The position numbers and the translations under genes were made by a program. A DNA stretch of 64,000 bases from JBBQXH01 sp963710975 (GTDB lineage: Bacteria > Actinomycetota > Thermoleophilia > Gaiellales > Gaiellaceae), in assembly GCA_963710975.1 (NCBI GenBank), contig CAVQCG010000001.1, forward strand, positions 62,001-126,000. Reading direction: 5' to 3'. Shown here piece after piece: positions 52,110-60,259 of the stretch; the first letter of the stretch is position 1; each line of letters begins with the position of its first letter. Below the pieces are notes generated by a model. The model saw nothing but the letters and a program-made list of their open reading frames with translations, did not search any database and was not told where the DNA came from.

Positions 52110-53729
52110 TCACGAGACGAGGACGCCGGCCTCGGCTGGGACGCCCGCCGAGACGCGGCCAAGAGGAAGCTCGACCCGGAACGTCGTTCCAACCCCCTCC
52201 TCGCTCGTCGCAGAGATCGTGCCGCCGTGACCGTCGACGATCGCCTTCGCTATCGTCAGCCCGAGCCCGGTTCCCTGGATCGCCTCGGCCGTTGCCGTCG
52301 ATGAACGGAAGAACCGCTCGAACAGCCGATCCTGCTCTGCAGCCGGGATTCCGATCCCCGTGTCCGAGATCTCGACCGCCGCCATTCCGTCTTTCTCCGC
52401 GACCGAGACCGTGACACGTCCACCGGGCCGCGTGAACTTGATCGCGTTCGACACGAGATTGTCGAAGAGCTGTCCGATCCGCGCCCGATCCCCGCGCAGC
52501 AAGGGCATCTCGTCAGCTTCGAGTTCGAGCTCGACCTCCGCTCTCTCGGCCCGTGGTGCCTGGGCCTCGACGCACTCGCGCGCGATCGCCTGGAGATCGA
52601 CGTCCTCGACCTCGAGATCGAGGCCACCCGCGTCGACCCGCGCCACGAACAGTAGGTCGCCGACCAGGCCGAGGAGGCGTCGGGCGTTACGGTCGACGAC
52701 GTCGAGAAACGATCGGTGCTCGTCGGAGAGCTCAGTTGCGTCGTCCCGGATCAGCTCGAGGTAGCCGAGAATCGAGGTGAGCGGCGTTCGGAGCTCGTGC
52801 GAGACGACCGCGACAAGCTCGTCCTTCAGCCGGTCGAGCTCACGCAGGCGCTCGTTCTGCTCGGTCAGGGCGCGCCGTTCCGCCTCGGCCTTACTCCGGC
52901 GTCGGGTGATCTCGAGCAGCAGCACGATGGCGACCGACACGAGACCGCCCAGCAGGAGCGCGAGCCATGGCGCCGCACCTGAAAGGCCGCCGACAAGTCC
53001 CCCACTCGAGCCCACGATCAGGGTTGCGCTCTCGCTGCCGAGCCGTATCTGCTCGCTCGTGGTGGTGCCAGAGATCGGCAGCTCATCCGAGCTGCTCGTG
53101 AGCAGCGTCGCGACCGACGGACGGTCCCCGATGAAGAGTGCGTACTTGATCCCCTCCGGGAGCCTGAAGAAGTACAGCTTCTCCAGCTGGGGCACGACGC
53201 TCTCGGCGTAGACGGCGTATCTCCCGTCCCGGCCCCCCGAGGCGAACCCCACGACGTGGCTACCGTCGACATCCGCGATCTTGACGATCTCGAGCCGGCT
53301 CGACGAGGCGATCGAAGCGAGCGTGCGCTGCTCCGCCGGCCCGAATCCGGAGACCAGCAGCGGCTCGCTCGTCCCGGCGTGACCGCGAACGACCGGCCTC
53401 CCGGACTGGAGATCGAAGAGCGTGATGCTCGAGATCGCCGTACCCTTGATCCGCTTCTCGAGCTCGTTGCGGAACTCTTCGGGATCGCCGTTCGACACGT
53501 CCGCTACCACGGACCCTGCGTAGAGGATCGCCTCGATCTGCCTGCCGAAGGAGCTCATCACGGCGGCGATCTGCGACGTCTGCTCGCGAAGGGTTCTGTC
53601 CTCGCTCCCGCGGACGTTCTGGCGGGCGACGAAGAAGCAGGCGACGGTGACGCCGAGCGCCGCGATCAGCACGAGCACGGAGACCCGCCCGGGTCGAAGC
53701 GCACGAAGGAACGACGGTGTCGTCCGCAC
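52110..53729 (-). CDS. Sensor histidine kinase with CHASE-like extracellular domain
   Basis: This 539-residue protein has an N-terminal transmembrane helix (VSVLVLIAALGVTVACFFVA), an extracytoplasmic region of about 220 residues resembling a CHASE sensor, a second helix (APWLALLLGGLVSVAIVLLL), then a coiled-coil linker and the kinase core. H box VVSHELRTPLTSILGYLE, N box LVSNAIKFTRPGG, G1 ISDTGIGIPAAEQD and G2 GTGLGLTIAK are all present. No response-regulator gene is adjacent, so it is an orphan in this window. The ligand is unknown. Confidence 0.93.
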   Translation of the reverse strand: MRTTPSFLRALRPGRVSVLVLIAALGVTVACFFVARQNVRGSEDRTLREQTSQIAAVMSSFGRQIEAILYAGSVVADVSNGDPEEFRNELEKRIKGTAISSITLFDLQSGRPVVRGHAGTSEPLLVSGFGPAEQRTLASIASSSRLEIVKIADVDGSHVVGFASGGRDGRYAVYAESVVPQLEKLYFFRLPEGIKYALFIGDRPSVATLLTSSSDELPISGTTTSEQIRLGSESATLIVGSSGGLVGGLSGAAPWLALLLGGLVSVAIVLLLEITRRRSKAEAERRALTEQNERLRELDRLKDELVAVVSHELRTPLTSILGYLELIRDDATELSDEHRSFLDVVDRNARRLLGLVGDLLFVARVDAGGLDLEVEDVDLQAIARECVEAQAPRAERAEVELELEADEMPLLRGDRARIGQLFDNLVSNAIKFTRPGGRVTVSVAEKDGMAAVEISDTGIGIPAAEQDRLFERFFRSSTATAEAIQGTGLGLTIAKAIVDGHGGTISATSEEGVGTTFRVELPLGRVSAGVPAEAGVLVS

Positions 53730-53791
53730 GCCTCATCCATCGGCACGGAGGCCAGCTTCGTTTAGCGGTACGCTTGCGTCGAGGAGGCGAA

Positions 53792-54151
53792 ATGCACGAG
53801 TGCACCCGTTGCGGTGGAGAGGTCGAGGACCGGCACCGATACTGTCCGTGGTGCGCCGCTCCGCAGCGTCTCAAGCTCGTCGAGTTCTTCCCCTCGCACC
53901 CACGCACCGATCCGGGGAGCGCGCTCCGCGTCTCCCGCTATCTCGGGCCGGACGAGGACGACCGGCACGTGCGGTTCAGCGTGTGGAGCAACGCGGGATT
54001 CGTCGAGGCGGCGATGTCTCTGGACGAGGCGGAGGCCGCGCGGCTCGCCCGCTTCGTGCTCGATGCGCCGGGCAGCTCGGGCGCCGGCGCGGACACCGTT
54101 CGACTCGACGCCGTCGATCGTGACGCAACGGTCGACTCGGGTCGGAGCTGA
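53792..54151 (+). CDS. Small zinc-ribbon protein of unknown function
   Basis: This 119-residue protein has a strong GAGGAGG ribosome site before ATG 53792. The N-terminus, MHECTRCGGEVEDRHRYCPWCAAPQ, is a four-Cys zinc ribbon written in two CxxC halves (CTRCGG and CPWCAA). A beta-rich region with RVSRYLGPDEDDRHVRFSVW and a helix (SLDEAEAARLARFVL) follows. I recognise no catalytic family. It is probably a nucleic-acid- or protein-binding adaptor. It ends 6 nt before the opposite-strand tRNA-Ala. Confidence 0.65.
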   Translation: MHECTRCGGEVEDRHRYCPWCAAPQRLKLVEFFPSHPRTDPGSALRVSRYLGPDEDDRHVRFSVWSNAGFVEAAMSLDEAEAARLARFVLDAPGSSGAGADTVRLDAVDRDATVDSGRS

Positions 54152-54157
54152 TGACGA

Positions 54158-54230
54158 TGGAGCCAGGGGGATTCGAACCCCCGACCTTCTGGCTGCCAGC
54201 CAGACGCTCTCCCAGCTGAGCTATGGCCCC
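54158..54230 (-). tRNA. tRNA-Ala (anticodon GGC)
   Basis: This 73-nt tRNA reads GCC. The acceptor GGGGCCA pairs with TGGCTCC and contains the G3:U70 pair that marks Ala tRNAs. The anticodon stem TCTGG/CCAGA encloses CTGGCAG. The T arm is GGGGGTTCGAATCCCCC and the discriminator is A. CCA is not encoded. It lies about 50 nt downstream of rsfS on the same strand and may be co-transcribed. Confidence 0.96.
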
Positions 54231-54278
54231 GCGAGGTGAAAGTGTAGAGCCTCCGCCTCGGGCGGGAGACCGTAGGCG

Positions 54279-54632
54279 CTACGCTCCGGCCGCCACCTCG
54301 ACCGACGGGACGTCGCCCCAGAGCTCATCGAGACGGTAGTAGGAGCGCGCTTCCGGTGTGAAGACGTGCAGGATCACGTCGAGATAGTCCGCGAGGATCC
54401 AGGTCGCCTCTCGCTCGCCGGAGACATGGCGGGGGATCAGGCGGTCGTCGCGCTTGAGCGCATCGCGGATCTCGTCGTAGATGGCCTTCGTCTGCCTCGG
54501 GTTCTGGCCGGTGCAGATCACGAAATAGTCGGTGTAGGACACGACCGGCCGCATGTCGAGAATCACGATGTCTCTCGCAAGCTTCGACTCGGCGAGATGG
54601 GCGATGCGGCGGGCTTCTTCGAGCGGTGTCAG
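54279..54632 (-). CDS. rsfS: Ribosomal silencing factor RsfS
   Basis: This 117-residue Iojap-family factor binds L14 and blocks subunit joining in starvation. ARRIAHLAESKLARDIVILD is the standard N-terminus, followed by SYTDYFVICTGQNPRQTKAI, GEREATWILADYLDVILHVF and EARSYYRLDELWGDVP. The homology begins exactly at a CTG codon (54632, TPLEEARRIA after it). No ATG, GTG or TTG lies nearby in frame except a TTG at 54695, which has no ribosome site. A CTG start is therefore the best reading, with GAGGAG 12 nt upstream. Confidence 0.9.
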   Translation of the reverse strand: MTPLEEARRIAHLAESKLARDIVILDMRPVVSYTDYFVICTGQNPRQTKAIYDEIRDALKRDDRLIPRHVSGEREATWILADYLDVILHVFTPEARSYYRLDELWGDVPSVEVAAGA

Positions 54633-54663
54633 TTGGAGTGTGCTCTCCTCGGGGTCCCCGGGG

Positions 54664-55281
54664 TCAGGGTAGCGACGTCGGCGGACGTGGGTCAAGCGTG
54701 GTGCGGTAGAGACCGAGCTCGTGAATGAGGGCCGCCACACGCTGGGGAACGACCTCGTCGATCGACTCCCCTGCTGCCACACGCCGTCGGACGTCGGTCG
54801 ACGATACCGCCACGCTCGGGATGGCGAAGAGCTCGACTCGATCGGGCTGCTCGAGACGCCGGAGCACGGCGTCGAGATCGTCGCGACGGTAGCCCGGGCG
54901 CGTTGCGACACCGAGCCTACCGTGACGGAGAACGCCTCCCGGGTCGTGCCAGGCGAGAAAGCTCGCGAACTCGTCGGCGCCGACGATGAAGATGGCATCG
55001 CCGTATCGGGCCTCTGCCCACCTGACCGTGTCCACCGTGTACGAGGGTTCTGCCCTGTCGAGCTCGTACCGCGACATCTCGATACCCGGAACTCCGAGGA
55101 ACGCGGCTTCCGCCAGCCGGTACCGGACGGCGGCCGGTGTCTCGACCGGCTTGTGGGGTGGGATGCCTGTCGGGACGACGAGCAGGCGATCGAGCGCGAA
55201 GTGACGAATCGCTTCGGCTGCGACCACGAGATGACCGTTGTGGGGCGGATCGAATGCCCCGCCGAGGAGCCCGACGGTCAC
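54664..55281 (-). CDS. nadD: Nicotinate-nucleotide adenylyltransferase
   Basis: This 205-residue enzyme forms deamido-NAD from NaMN and ATP. The nucleotidyltransferase signature is VGLLGGAFDPPHNGHLVVA, with PTGIPPHK (substrate loop) and VSSTDVRRRVAAGES (the ISSTxxR ATP motif) following. The GTG start at 55281 overlaps the obgE stop by GTGA. The order obgE-nadD-rsfS is the usual one. Confidence 0.95.
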   Translation of the reverse strand: MTVGLLGGAFDPPHNGHLVVAAEAIRHFALDRLLVVPTGIPPHKPVETPAAVRYRLAEAAFLGVPGIEMSRYELDRAEPSYTVDTVRWAEARYGDAIFIVGADEFASFLAWHDPGGVLRHGRLGVATRPGYRRDDLDAVLRRLEQPDRVELFAIPSVAVSSTDVRRRVAAGESIDEVVPQRVAALIHELGLYRTTLDPRPPTSLP

Positions 55282-56486
55282 GCGAGCTCGTATGTCTCGT
55301 CGCCGAGGCGCACCTCGGCCCCCGCCTTCGCACCTGCATCGCGAAGCGCCTGCTCGATCTCTGCCGGGGACACGGACTCCAGGCCCTTGCCGGTGACGAC
55401 GTACCCGCGATCGGTGCGGAGCACGCGGAAAGACCGGCGGTAGGGAGGCCGCGGACGGTAGACGAGGAAGTCGGCCAGCTCTTCGTCGCCGTCTCCGGCC
55501 CACGGAAGCGGAGGTGCCTCCGGAATGAGCTGGAACAGAACGCGTTCGAGCTCTTCGATCCCCGCGCCCGTGACCGTCGACGTCGCGACCACGGCAACGA
55601 TCCGCTCGTCATCGACCTCGAGCGCCGGAGGCTCCGGGAGGAGATCCACCTTGTTGAGGACGAGGATCTGCGGACGCTCGGCGAGCCCCGCCCCGTATGC
55701 GCTGAGCTCACGGTCGATCGTGCGGAATCGCTCGACCGGGTCGTCCTCGTGAGCATCGATGACGTGGAGGAACAGCCGGGCGCGCTCGAGGTGCGCGAGG
55801 AACTCGTCGCCGAGGCCTACGCCCTCGCTAGCACCCTCGAGCAGACCCGGGACATCCGCGACGACGAGCTGGCGCCCGTCGGGGGCTTGCACGGTACCGA
55901 GGACGGGGGCCACCGTCGTGAACGGGTAGTCGGCGACCTTCGGCGTCGCATTCGAGATGCGCCGAAGGAGTGAAGACTTGCCGGCGTTCGGGAAGCCGAG
56001 GAGGGCGGCATCGGCCATCAGCTTGAGTCGAAGCTCGATGGTGGCCTCCTCACCCGGAATGCCGGGCTCTGCGACCCTCGGCGCCTGCCGCGTCGGGCTC
56101 GCGAAGCGTCGGTTCCCCGCCCCTCCCCGTCCGCCGGTTGCGATGACCGCGCGCGCTCCACCGTGGGCCAGGTCTGCGATGAGCCGGTTGTCTCCGTCGA
56201 AGATCTGGGTTCCGAGCGGAACGCGAAGCACCGTGTCCGCTCCGTCGCGACCGCGCCTGTTGGACCCCTCGCCGTGCCTGCCCCGCTCGGCCCTGAAGTG
56301 GCCCTTCCCGCGAAAGAACGAGAGGTCGCGCAGGCTCGGGTCCGCACAAAGGACAACATCGCCGCCGTGTCCTCCGTCACCACCGTCCGGTCCGCCCTTG
56401 GGCACGTACTTCTCCCGACGGAAGCTCAACGCGCCGTCGCCGCCGCGCCCACCCTCCGCGACGAAGGTCGCGTGGTCAGAGAACAC
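55278..56486 (-). CDS. obgE: GTPase ObgE/CgtA
   Basis: This 402-residue ribosome-assembly and stress GTPase has a glycine-rich Obg fold at the N-terminus (ATFVAEGGRGGDGALSFRRE, GGDGGHGGDVVL), the G domain (LLGFPNAGKSSLLRRIS, VADVPGLLEGASEG, LNKVDLLP) and a C-terminal OCT domain (FRVLRTDRGYVVTGKGLESV). The OCT domain is typical of Actinobacteria and Firmicutes. It lies 9 nt after rpmA. Confidence 0.97.
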   Translation of the reverse strand: MFSDHATFVAEGGRGGDGALSFRREKYVPKGGPDGGDGGHGGDVVLCADPSLRDLSFFRGKGHFRAERGRHGEGSNRRGRDGADTVLRVPLGTQIFDGDNRLIADLAHGGARAVIATGGRGGAGNRRFASPTRQAPRVAEPGIPGEEATIELRLKLMADAALLGFPNAGKSSLLRRISNATPKVADYPFTTVAPVLGTVQAPDGRQLVVADVPGLLEGASEGVGLGDEFLAHLERARLFLHVIDAHEDDPVERFRTIDRELSAYGAGLAERPQILVLNKVDLLPEPPALEVDDERIVAVVATSTVTGAGIEELERVLFQLIPEAPPLPWAGDGDEELADFLVYRPRPPYRRSFRVLRTDRGYVVTGKGLESVSPAEIEQALRDAGAKAGAEVRLGDETYELA

Positions 56487-56495
56487 GGAAGTGGT

Positions 56496-56741
56496 CTAGA
56501 CGACCGAGATGAAGCGGCGCTCGCCGCTCGCGCGGAAGTCGACCTTGCCGGCCCGCGTCGCGAAGATGGTGTCGTCACGGCCGAGCGCCGTGCCGGCACC
56601 GGGGCGAAACCGCGTCCCGCGCTGACGCACGATGATCATGCCGGCGGCCACGTCCTGCCCCGCAAAGATCTTCACGCCGAGTCGCTTGGCCTGGGAGTCG
56701 CGACCGTTCCGCGACGAGCCGAGTCCCTTCTTGTGCGCCAT
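56496..56741 (-). CDS. rpmA: 50S ribosomal protein L27
   Basis: The 81 residues start MAHKKGLGSSRNGRDSQAKR with the flexible tail that reaches the peptidyl-transferase centre, then KIFAGQDVAAGMIIVRQRGT and FRPGAGTALGRDDTIFA. No Firmicutes-type cleavable leader is present. It overlaps the rplU stop by one base. Confidence 0.97.
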   Translation of the reverse strand: MAHKKGLGSSRNGRDSQAKRLGVKIFAGQDVAAGMIIVRQRGTRFRPGAGTALGRDDTIFATRAGKVDFRASGERRFISVV

Positions 56742-57124
56742 TACTCCTCCGCCCCCTTCGCCTCGGCCGGCGCCGCAACGGCCTCGGCCTTCTTGCGGGA
56801 TGCCCGCGCCGGCTTCTTCGCCCCGATCGATTCGATCACGATCTCGGAGAGGCTCGCGCGGAACCCGTTGCGCCGGCGATAGCCCGTACGCCGGCGATGC
56901 TTACCGACGATGACCTTCTTCCCCTTGACATGGGCGCGTACGCGCGCGCTGACCTGGGCTCCCCCGAGATCGTCACCGATCCGCGTGTCGCCGTCGCCGC
57001 CGATCAGGAGTACTTCGGGCTGGAACACCGCACCTTCGTCGATCGGCAGGCGGTCGACGAGCAGGTACTCGCCCTCGCGCACGCGGTGTTGTTTTCCTCC
57101 AACTCTGATGATGGCGTAGCTCAT
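56741..57124 (-). CDS. rplU: 50S ribosomal protein L21
   Basis: The 127 residues start at ATG 57124 (MSYAIIRVGGKQHRVREGEY), with GGAGA upstream. GKKVIVGKHRRRTGYRRRNGFR is the L21 signature. An additional C-terminal Ala/Lys-rich tail of about 20 residues (ARASRKKAEAVAAPAEAKGA) is longer than usual. It is the first gene of the rplU-rpmA-obgE set, preceded by a hairpin. Confidence 0.97.
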   Translation of the reverse strand: MSYAIIRVGGKQHRVREGEYLLVDRLPIDEGAVFQPEVLLIGGDGDTRIGDDLGGAQVSARVRAHVKGKKVIVGKHRRRTGYRRRNGFRASLSEIVIESIGAKKPARASRKKAEAVAAPAEAKGAEE

Positions 57125-57143
57125 ATCGTCTCCAGGCATGGAC

Positions 57144-57164
57144 AAGCGGGCACGAAGCCCGCTT
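57144..57164 (-). promoter_or_regulatory. Hairpin between rne/rng and rplU
   Basis: The arms AAGCGGGC/GCCCGCTT are a perfect 8-bp stem with a 5-nt loop, placed 20 bp before the rplU ATG. It may end rne/rng transcription or be an L21 leader for autoregulation. No T-run is seen. Confidence 0.45.
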
Positions 57165-57175
57165 CGGCAGGCATT

Positions 57176-60100
57176 CTAGCTTGCGTCTACGTCTGCGGCA
57201 ACCGGTTCTCCGACGGTTCCCACGTCCTCGACCGCCTCCGGCGGCGGGGTCGATCTCGGCCTAGAGGCCGTGGCGCGCGGTGCGCGGCGCCTCGGCTTCG
57301 TCGCGGCGCCGTCGCCGTCGGGCACGACGTCCTCCCCACCGGTCGCAGGCTCGATATCGGCCGCGGCCGGAGCTGTGCCATCTCCGGAGAGGTCGTCGGG
57401 CACGATGGGCTTCTTGCGGCCGCGGCCTCCTCGGGTGCCCCGCCGCGTCCGCTTCTTCGGCGGTACTGCCTCGCCCTGCCCGCCCACGTCACTCTCGCCT
57501 TCGACCGCTTCCGGTTCGGACCCGGCTTGCGCGAGGGCCGGCTCAGCTGCCTCGTCCGGCGACTCTGCGGACGAAGCGCTCGCGGGCCTGCTTCTTCCGC
57601 GCCCACCTCGGGTGCCGCGCCGGGTCCGCTTCTTCGGCGGCTCGGCTTCGTCGGCGTGAGCCTCAGCGGCTTCGGCTTCTACATCTGCTCCCTCTGGCTC
57701 GGCCGTCTCGGAGGTCGACTCAGTCCCTGGTGCACTCACACTCTTCGTCCTGCCCCGACCGCCGCGCGTGCCTCGCCGGGTGCGCTTCTTCGGCGGCTCC
57801 TCACCTGTGATGGTCTCTTCGACTGCCGGCTCCGGCTCGGCATCGCCATCGGCCAGCGATTCAACGGCTCCAGCCTCCCCAGCTGCTCCAGCCTCCCCAG
57901 CCACATCGGAAGCGGCGGCCAGCGTGGCGGGCTTCTTGCGCCCCCGACCACCTCGGGTCCCCCGGCGGGTCTTCTTCTTCGGTGCCTCGGTGTCCGCCGC
58001 TTCGGCATCGCCGTCGCTCTCCGCAACGGCGACGGCGTCCGTTTCGACGGCCGGCTCGACCGTTGCAACGGCCTTCTTCGTTCCTCTGCCGCCGCGGGTT
58101 CCGCGAGGCGTGCGCTTCTTGATCTCCTCGTCGAAGGCGGCCTCGTCGGCTTCCGCGACTGCGCCGGCCTCGACGGGCGCCTCGTCAGCCTCGATTCCCG
58201 CGAGCGTTGCGTAGGCAACGGTTCTCGTGGCTCGTTCGATCCGCACCCGGATCGTCTGCCCGACCTTGTCAGCTGCTCCGGCGACCGCGACGACGTAGCC
58301 GTCGAGCCGCCCGATGGCATCGGCGGCGTGGCGCAGGTGGACTTCCTCCAGGCGCAGATCGAACTCGTCGCCCGGCGAGACGGGCAGAGCCTTGGGCTCG
58401 ATCTCCGCCGCGGTTCCCTCGGCGAGAATCACGAAATGGTCGGATGGAAGGCCGTCCTTCGTCTCGAAGGCGAGGACCTTGCCGGTCTCCTCCTCGATCG
58501 CCGCCAGTCGAGATCCGGCGGGTCCGATCAGGATCCCGGCCACGTCCGCCGGAAGCTCGACGAGGAAGGCCTCGGCCTTCGAGTCGGCAGCAAGCAGCCG
58601 CAGACGCCGTTCGGCATCGACTGCGTGGGTTTCCTCCGACACGACGATCCCGTCACCGTGGCAGATCGGGCACCTCGTCGTGAGAATCTCGCGCGGCCCG
58701 TCCGTCACGTTCTGTCGCGTCATCTCGACCAGCCCGAGCGGTGAGATCTCGACGACGTAGGTCTTCGTCCTGTCCCGTTCGAGCTCGCGCTTCAGCGCCT
58801 CCTCGACGTCGGCACGATTCTTCGGGTTCGCCATGTCGATGAAGTCGATGACGATGATTCCGCCGATGTCACGAAGGCGGAGCTGGCGAACGATCTCCTT
58901 CGCCGCCTCGAGGTTGTTCTTCGTGATCGTGTCCTCGAGCCGCGTTGCGGATGCCTTGCCGCGCGCGCCGACGAACCTGCCGGTGTTCACGTCGATGACG
59001 GTGAACGCCTCTGCATAGTCGAAGACGAGGTACCCGCCCGACGGCAGGTCGACCCGACGATGGAGTGTCGAACGGACAGCCGCCTCGACGCCGAGCGCCT
59101 CCATCAGCGGCTCGGGCGCCTGGTACCACTCGACCTTGCCCGCGAGCTCCGGCGAGGTGCGCTTGAGGTAGGAGACGATGCGCCGGTACGTCCGCTCGTG
59201 GTCGACGGCGAGATGCTCGAAGTCCCGCAGGAAGAGGTCACGGACGACTCTCAGCGGAAGCTCGGCCTCGTTGTAGACGAGCGAGGGGGCCTTTGCACGC
59301 TCGGCGCGCCCCTGGATCGTGGCCCAGAGCTTCCGCAGGAAGGCGATATCGCCCAGCAGCTCCTCCTCGGAGGCACCTTCGGCCGCCGTGCGAACGATGA
59401 TTCCTCCATCTTCGAGGTCGAGCCCCTTGCAGATCGCCTTCAGCCGGTCGCGCTCGTCGTCGTCGAGACGTCGTGAGACGCCGATCCCGTCGCCGTAGGG
59501 CACGAACACGACGAACCTCCCTGGGAGCGAGATCTCGGTCGTCAGCCGCGCGCCTTTCGTCCCCATCGGATCCTTGACCGCCTGGACGAGAACAGCCTCG
59601 CCGCGCTTGATGAGCTCCTGGATCTTCTTGCCGTGGCGCTTCCCCTCGAGCTCCGGCACGACGATCTCGTCGACGTAGAGAAAGCCGTTCTTCTCGAGGC
59701 CGATGTCGACGAACGACGCCTCCATGCCCGGAAGGATGTTGTCGACGACGCCCTTGTAGACGTTCCCGGCGATCGAGCGCCGACCGGGACGCTCGAGGTA
59801 CACCTCGACCGGGCTGCCGTCCTCGAGGATGGCGACTCGCTGCTCGCCTACGTCGATCGAGACGAGCATCTCCTTCTTGACCTTGGGAAGCGACGAGCGC
59901 TTCACGGTCTGCGTCCGGCGACGCGGACGCGCCGGCTTGGTCTCTGCGGGCTTCTCGCCGTCCGTCGACTTCTCGGCGGCTACGGCAACGCCGTCCGTCG
60001 GCTTCTTCCGTCCCCTGCCGCCGCGAGTCCCCCGACGGCGGGGTGTTGGCTTTGCGTCAGCCTCGCCTGCCTCGGCCGCTGCCGGCGGCTCGGGCTGATA

Positions 60101-60178
60101 TTCGATTTCCGGGGCGGCTGCCTCTTCGGGCGCCTGCTCCGCTTCCGTCTGCGCCTTGCGGCGAAACCACGTGCGCAC
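57176..60178 (-). CDS. RNase E/G family ribonuclease with KH-like and TRAM-like regions and RGG repeats
   Basis: This protein of about 1000 residues is the endoribonuclease for mRNA decay and rRNA processing. An S1 domain (NVYKGVVDNILPGMEASFVD) is followed by the catalytic core: FTVIDVNTGRF (metal Asp), IIVIDFIDMANPKNR (second Asp) and the zinc link RCPICHGDG. After the core come a KH-like segment (GILIGPAGSRLAAIEEETG) and a TRAM-like segment (VSPGDEFDLRLEEVHLRHA). An acidic disordered tail carries five TRRGTRGGRGRKK-like repeats, and a sixth lies in the N-terminal tail. GTG 60178 is preferred because AGGAGG precedes it, and a GTG at 60199 is also in frame. Confidence 0.93.
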   Translation of the reverse strand: MRTWFRRKAQTEAEQAPEEAAAPEIEYQPEPPAAAEAGEADAKPTPRRRGTRGGRGRKKPTDGVAVAAEKSTDGEKPAETKPARPRRRTQTVKRSSLPKVKKEMLVSIDVGEQRVAILEDGSPVEVYLERPGRRSIAGNVYKGVVDNILPGMEASFVDIGLEKNGFLYVDEIVVPELEGKRHGKKIQELIKRGEAVLVQAVKDPMGTKGARLTTEISLPGRFVVFVPYGDGIGVSRRLDDDERDRLKAICKGLDLEDGGIIVRTAAEGASEEELLGDIAFLRKLWATIQGRAERAKAPSLVYNEAELPLRVVRDLFLRDFEHLAVDHERTYRRIVSYLKRTSPELAGKVEWYQAPEPLMEALGVEAAVRSTLHRRVDLPSGGYLVFDYAEAFTVIDVNTGRFVGARGKASATRLEDTITKNNLEAAKEIVRQLRLRDIGGIIVIDFIDMANPKNRADVEEALKRELERDRTKTYVVEISPLGLVEMTRQNVTDGPREILTTRCPICHGDGIVVSEETHAVDAERRLRLLAADSKAEAFLVELPADVAGILIGPAGSRLAAIEEETGKVLAFETKDGLPSDHFVILAEGTAAEIEPKALPVSPGDEFDLRLEEVHLRHAADAIGRLDGYVVAVAGAADKVGQTIRVRIERATRTVAYATLAGIEADEAPVEAGAVAEADEAAFDEEIKKRTPRGTRGGRGTKKAVATVEPAVETDAVAVAESDGDAEAADTEAPKKKTRRGTRGGRGRKKPATLAAASDVAGEAGAAGEAGAVESLADGDAEPEPAVEETITGEEPPKKRTRRGTRGGRGRTKSVSAPGTESTSETAEPEGADVEAEAAEAHADEAEPPKKRTRRGTRGGRGRSRPASASSAESPDEAAEPALAQAGSEPEAVEGESDVGGQGEAVPPKKRTRRGTRGGRGRKKPIVPDDLSGDGTAPAAADIEPATGGEDVVPDGDGAATKPRRRAPRATASRPRSTPPPEAVEDVGTVGEPVAADVDAS

Positions 60179-60259
60179 GCAGTCCTCCTCGCGCGCCACC
60201 GGTGACGGCGATGAAATCTTCTCTCTGTTGCTCGATTCTCGTCACGGTGGCGCCTTCTG

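Noticed and set aside
57736..58320. Arg/Ser/Pro-rich open frames inside the ribonuclease gene
   Set aside because: They follow the repeat composition of the gene in another frame and have no ribosome site.
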